DNA from: Rhizobium sp. JAB6 | GTDB lineage: Bacteria; Pseudomonadota; Alphaproteobacteria; Rhizobiales; Rhizobiaceae | DNA: 64,000 nt | Reading direction: 5' to 3' | NCBI RefSeq assembly: GCF_003024605.1 | Contig: NZ_PYJQ01000009.1 | Location: 310,001 to 374,000 of the forward strand | In this document: piece after piece, positions 63,835 to 64,000 of the stretch | How positions within the stretch are numbered: position 1 is the stretch's first letter | Layout of the letters: each line of letters begins with the position of its first letter | Made by a program: the position numbers and the translations under genes | Notes under the pieces: model-generated | Told to the model about the DNA's origin: nothing | Seen by the model: the letters and a program-made list of their open reading frames with translations, nothing else | Database searches by the model: none

Positions 63835-64000
63835 TTACGCCGACCAGGGAGCGAACTCCGGGGCGTTGACCGCGATATACTCGCGACCGTGACCGCGCTG
63901 GCGGGGTGCCGAAGTTTCAACGACCTCATAAGCCGTCGAATCGCTCAGCAATGCCTTCAGAGCATTCGCATTCATGCGATGGCCGCCACGATAGGAGCGG
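63835..64000 (-). CDS. lpxC: UDP-3-O-acyl-N-acetylglucosamine deacetylase, C-terminal end
   Basis: Only the last 54 residues are in the window. RSYRGGHRMNANALKALLSD, STAYEVVE and the ending AVNAPEFAPWSA match the C-terminus of LpxC, the zinc deacetylase that commits UDP-acyl-GlcNAc to lipid A synthesis. RGGHRMN is the conserved substrate-contact segment. The position beside bamD and recN agrees with rhizobial gene order. Confidence 0.85.
   Translation of the reverse strand, partial: RSYRGGHRMNANALKALLSDSTAYEVVETSAPRQRGHGREYIAVNAPEFAPWSA

Overview
The window is typical chromosomal DNA of a Rhizobiaceae alphaproteobacterium, most likely Rhizobium or a close relative. The evidence is the high-GC codon use, a circularly permuted two-piece tmRNA gene with a tag reading ANDNYAEARLAA, and familiar rhizobial gene orders: miaA/serB near ilvIH, thyA-folA-hflK-hflC-degP, and ligA-recN-bamD-lpxC. 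Most of the DNA is housekeeping core; a few accessory genes are inserted between conserved blocks.

Layout. 1-3.2 kb: the 5' end of a KpsC-like capsule gene, then the acetolactate synthase genes ilvB/ilvI-ilvH behind a leader-peptide attenuator. 3.3-8.4 kb: a HerA-like ATPase, miaA, serB and two tandem GNAT acetyltransferases. 8.3-13 kb: a membrane protein quality-control operon (degP, hflC, hflK) beside folA. 13-16.4 kb: a dehydrogenase, an XRE/cupin regulator facing an N-acyltransferase gene with shared operator-like repeats, and thyA. 16.6-18.2 kb: ssrA (tmRNA), the ClpXP adaptor gene sspB and two very small genes. 18.2-23.6 kb: an AsmA-family protein and a D-lactate/glycolate-type flavoprotein. 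23.9-28.2 kb: a polar amino-acid ABC transporter, an AraC regulator and a DUF2000 gene. 28.2-34.7 kb: an OmpA-like lipoprotein, a lone flagellin and an RND efflux pair. 35-39 kb: uvrD and an AT-rich orphan restriction-nuclease-like gene. 39-48.2 kb: a sugar MFS transporter, pncA, a glycosyltransferase, a flippase, an atypical SDR, panCB, DUF2164 and azlCD. 48.2-53.5 kb: an M24 aminopeptidase, a small protein with a multi-hairpin sRNA, prmA, a flavin monooxygenase and Sco. 53.9-57 kb: cheW, creA, an ArsR/SRPBCC pair and a GNAT. 57-64 kb: ligA, two inserted genes (CDP-diglyceride hydrolase and a hexapeptide transferase), recN, bamD and the 3' end of lpxC.

The most interesting signals are regulatory RNAs. 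At 50.46-50.77 kb a 46-residue basic protein is followed by an RNA with two strong stem-loops. Each loop presents a CUCCUCC anti-Shine-Dalgarno motif, and the RNA ends in a textbook terminator, as in the cuckoo/CcsR-type RNAs that follow DUF1127-like genes. At 3.09-3.25 kb the ilv operon has a near-leaderless peptide MKNSIVLIVVGKRMGRMV with mutually exclusive hairpins, a classic branched-chain amino-acid attenuator. At 14.6-14.8 kb a 13-bp direct repeat overlaps the promoter of the XRE regulator and recurs before the acetyltransferase it faces.

Start codons were often moved downstream of the longest open frame, using Shine-Dalgarno sequences and family lengths. No CRISPR array, rRNA, convincing tRNA, insertion sequence or prophage was found.
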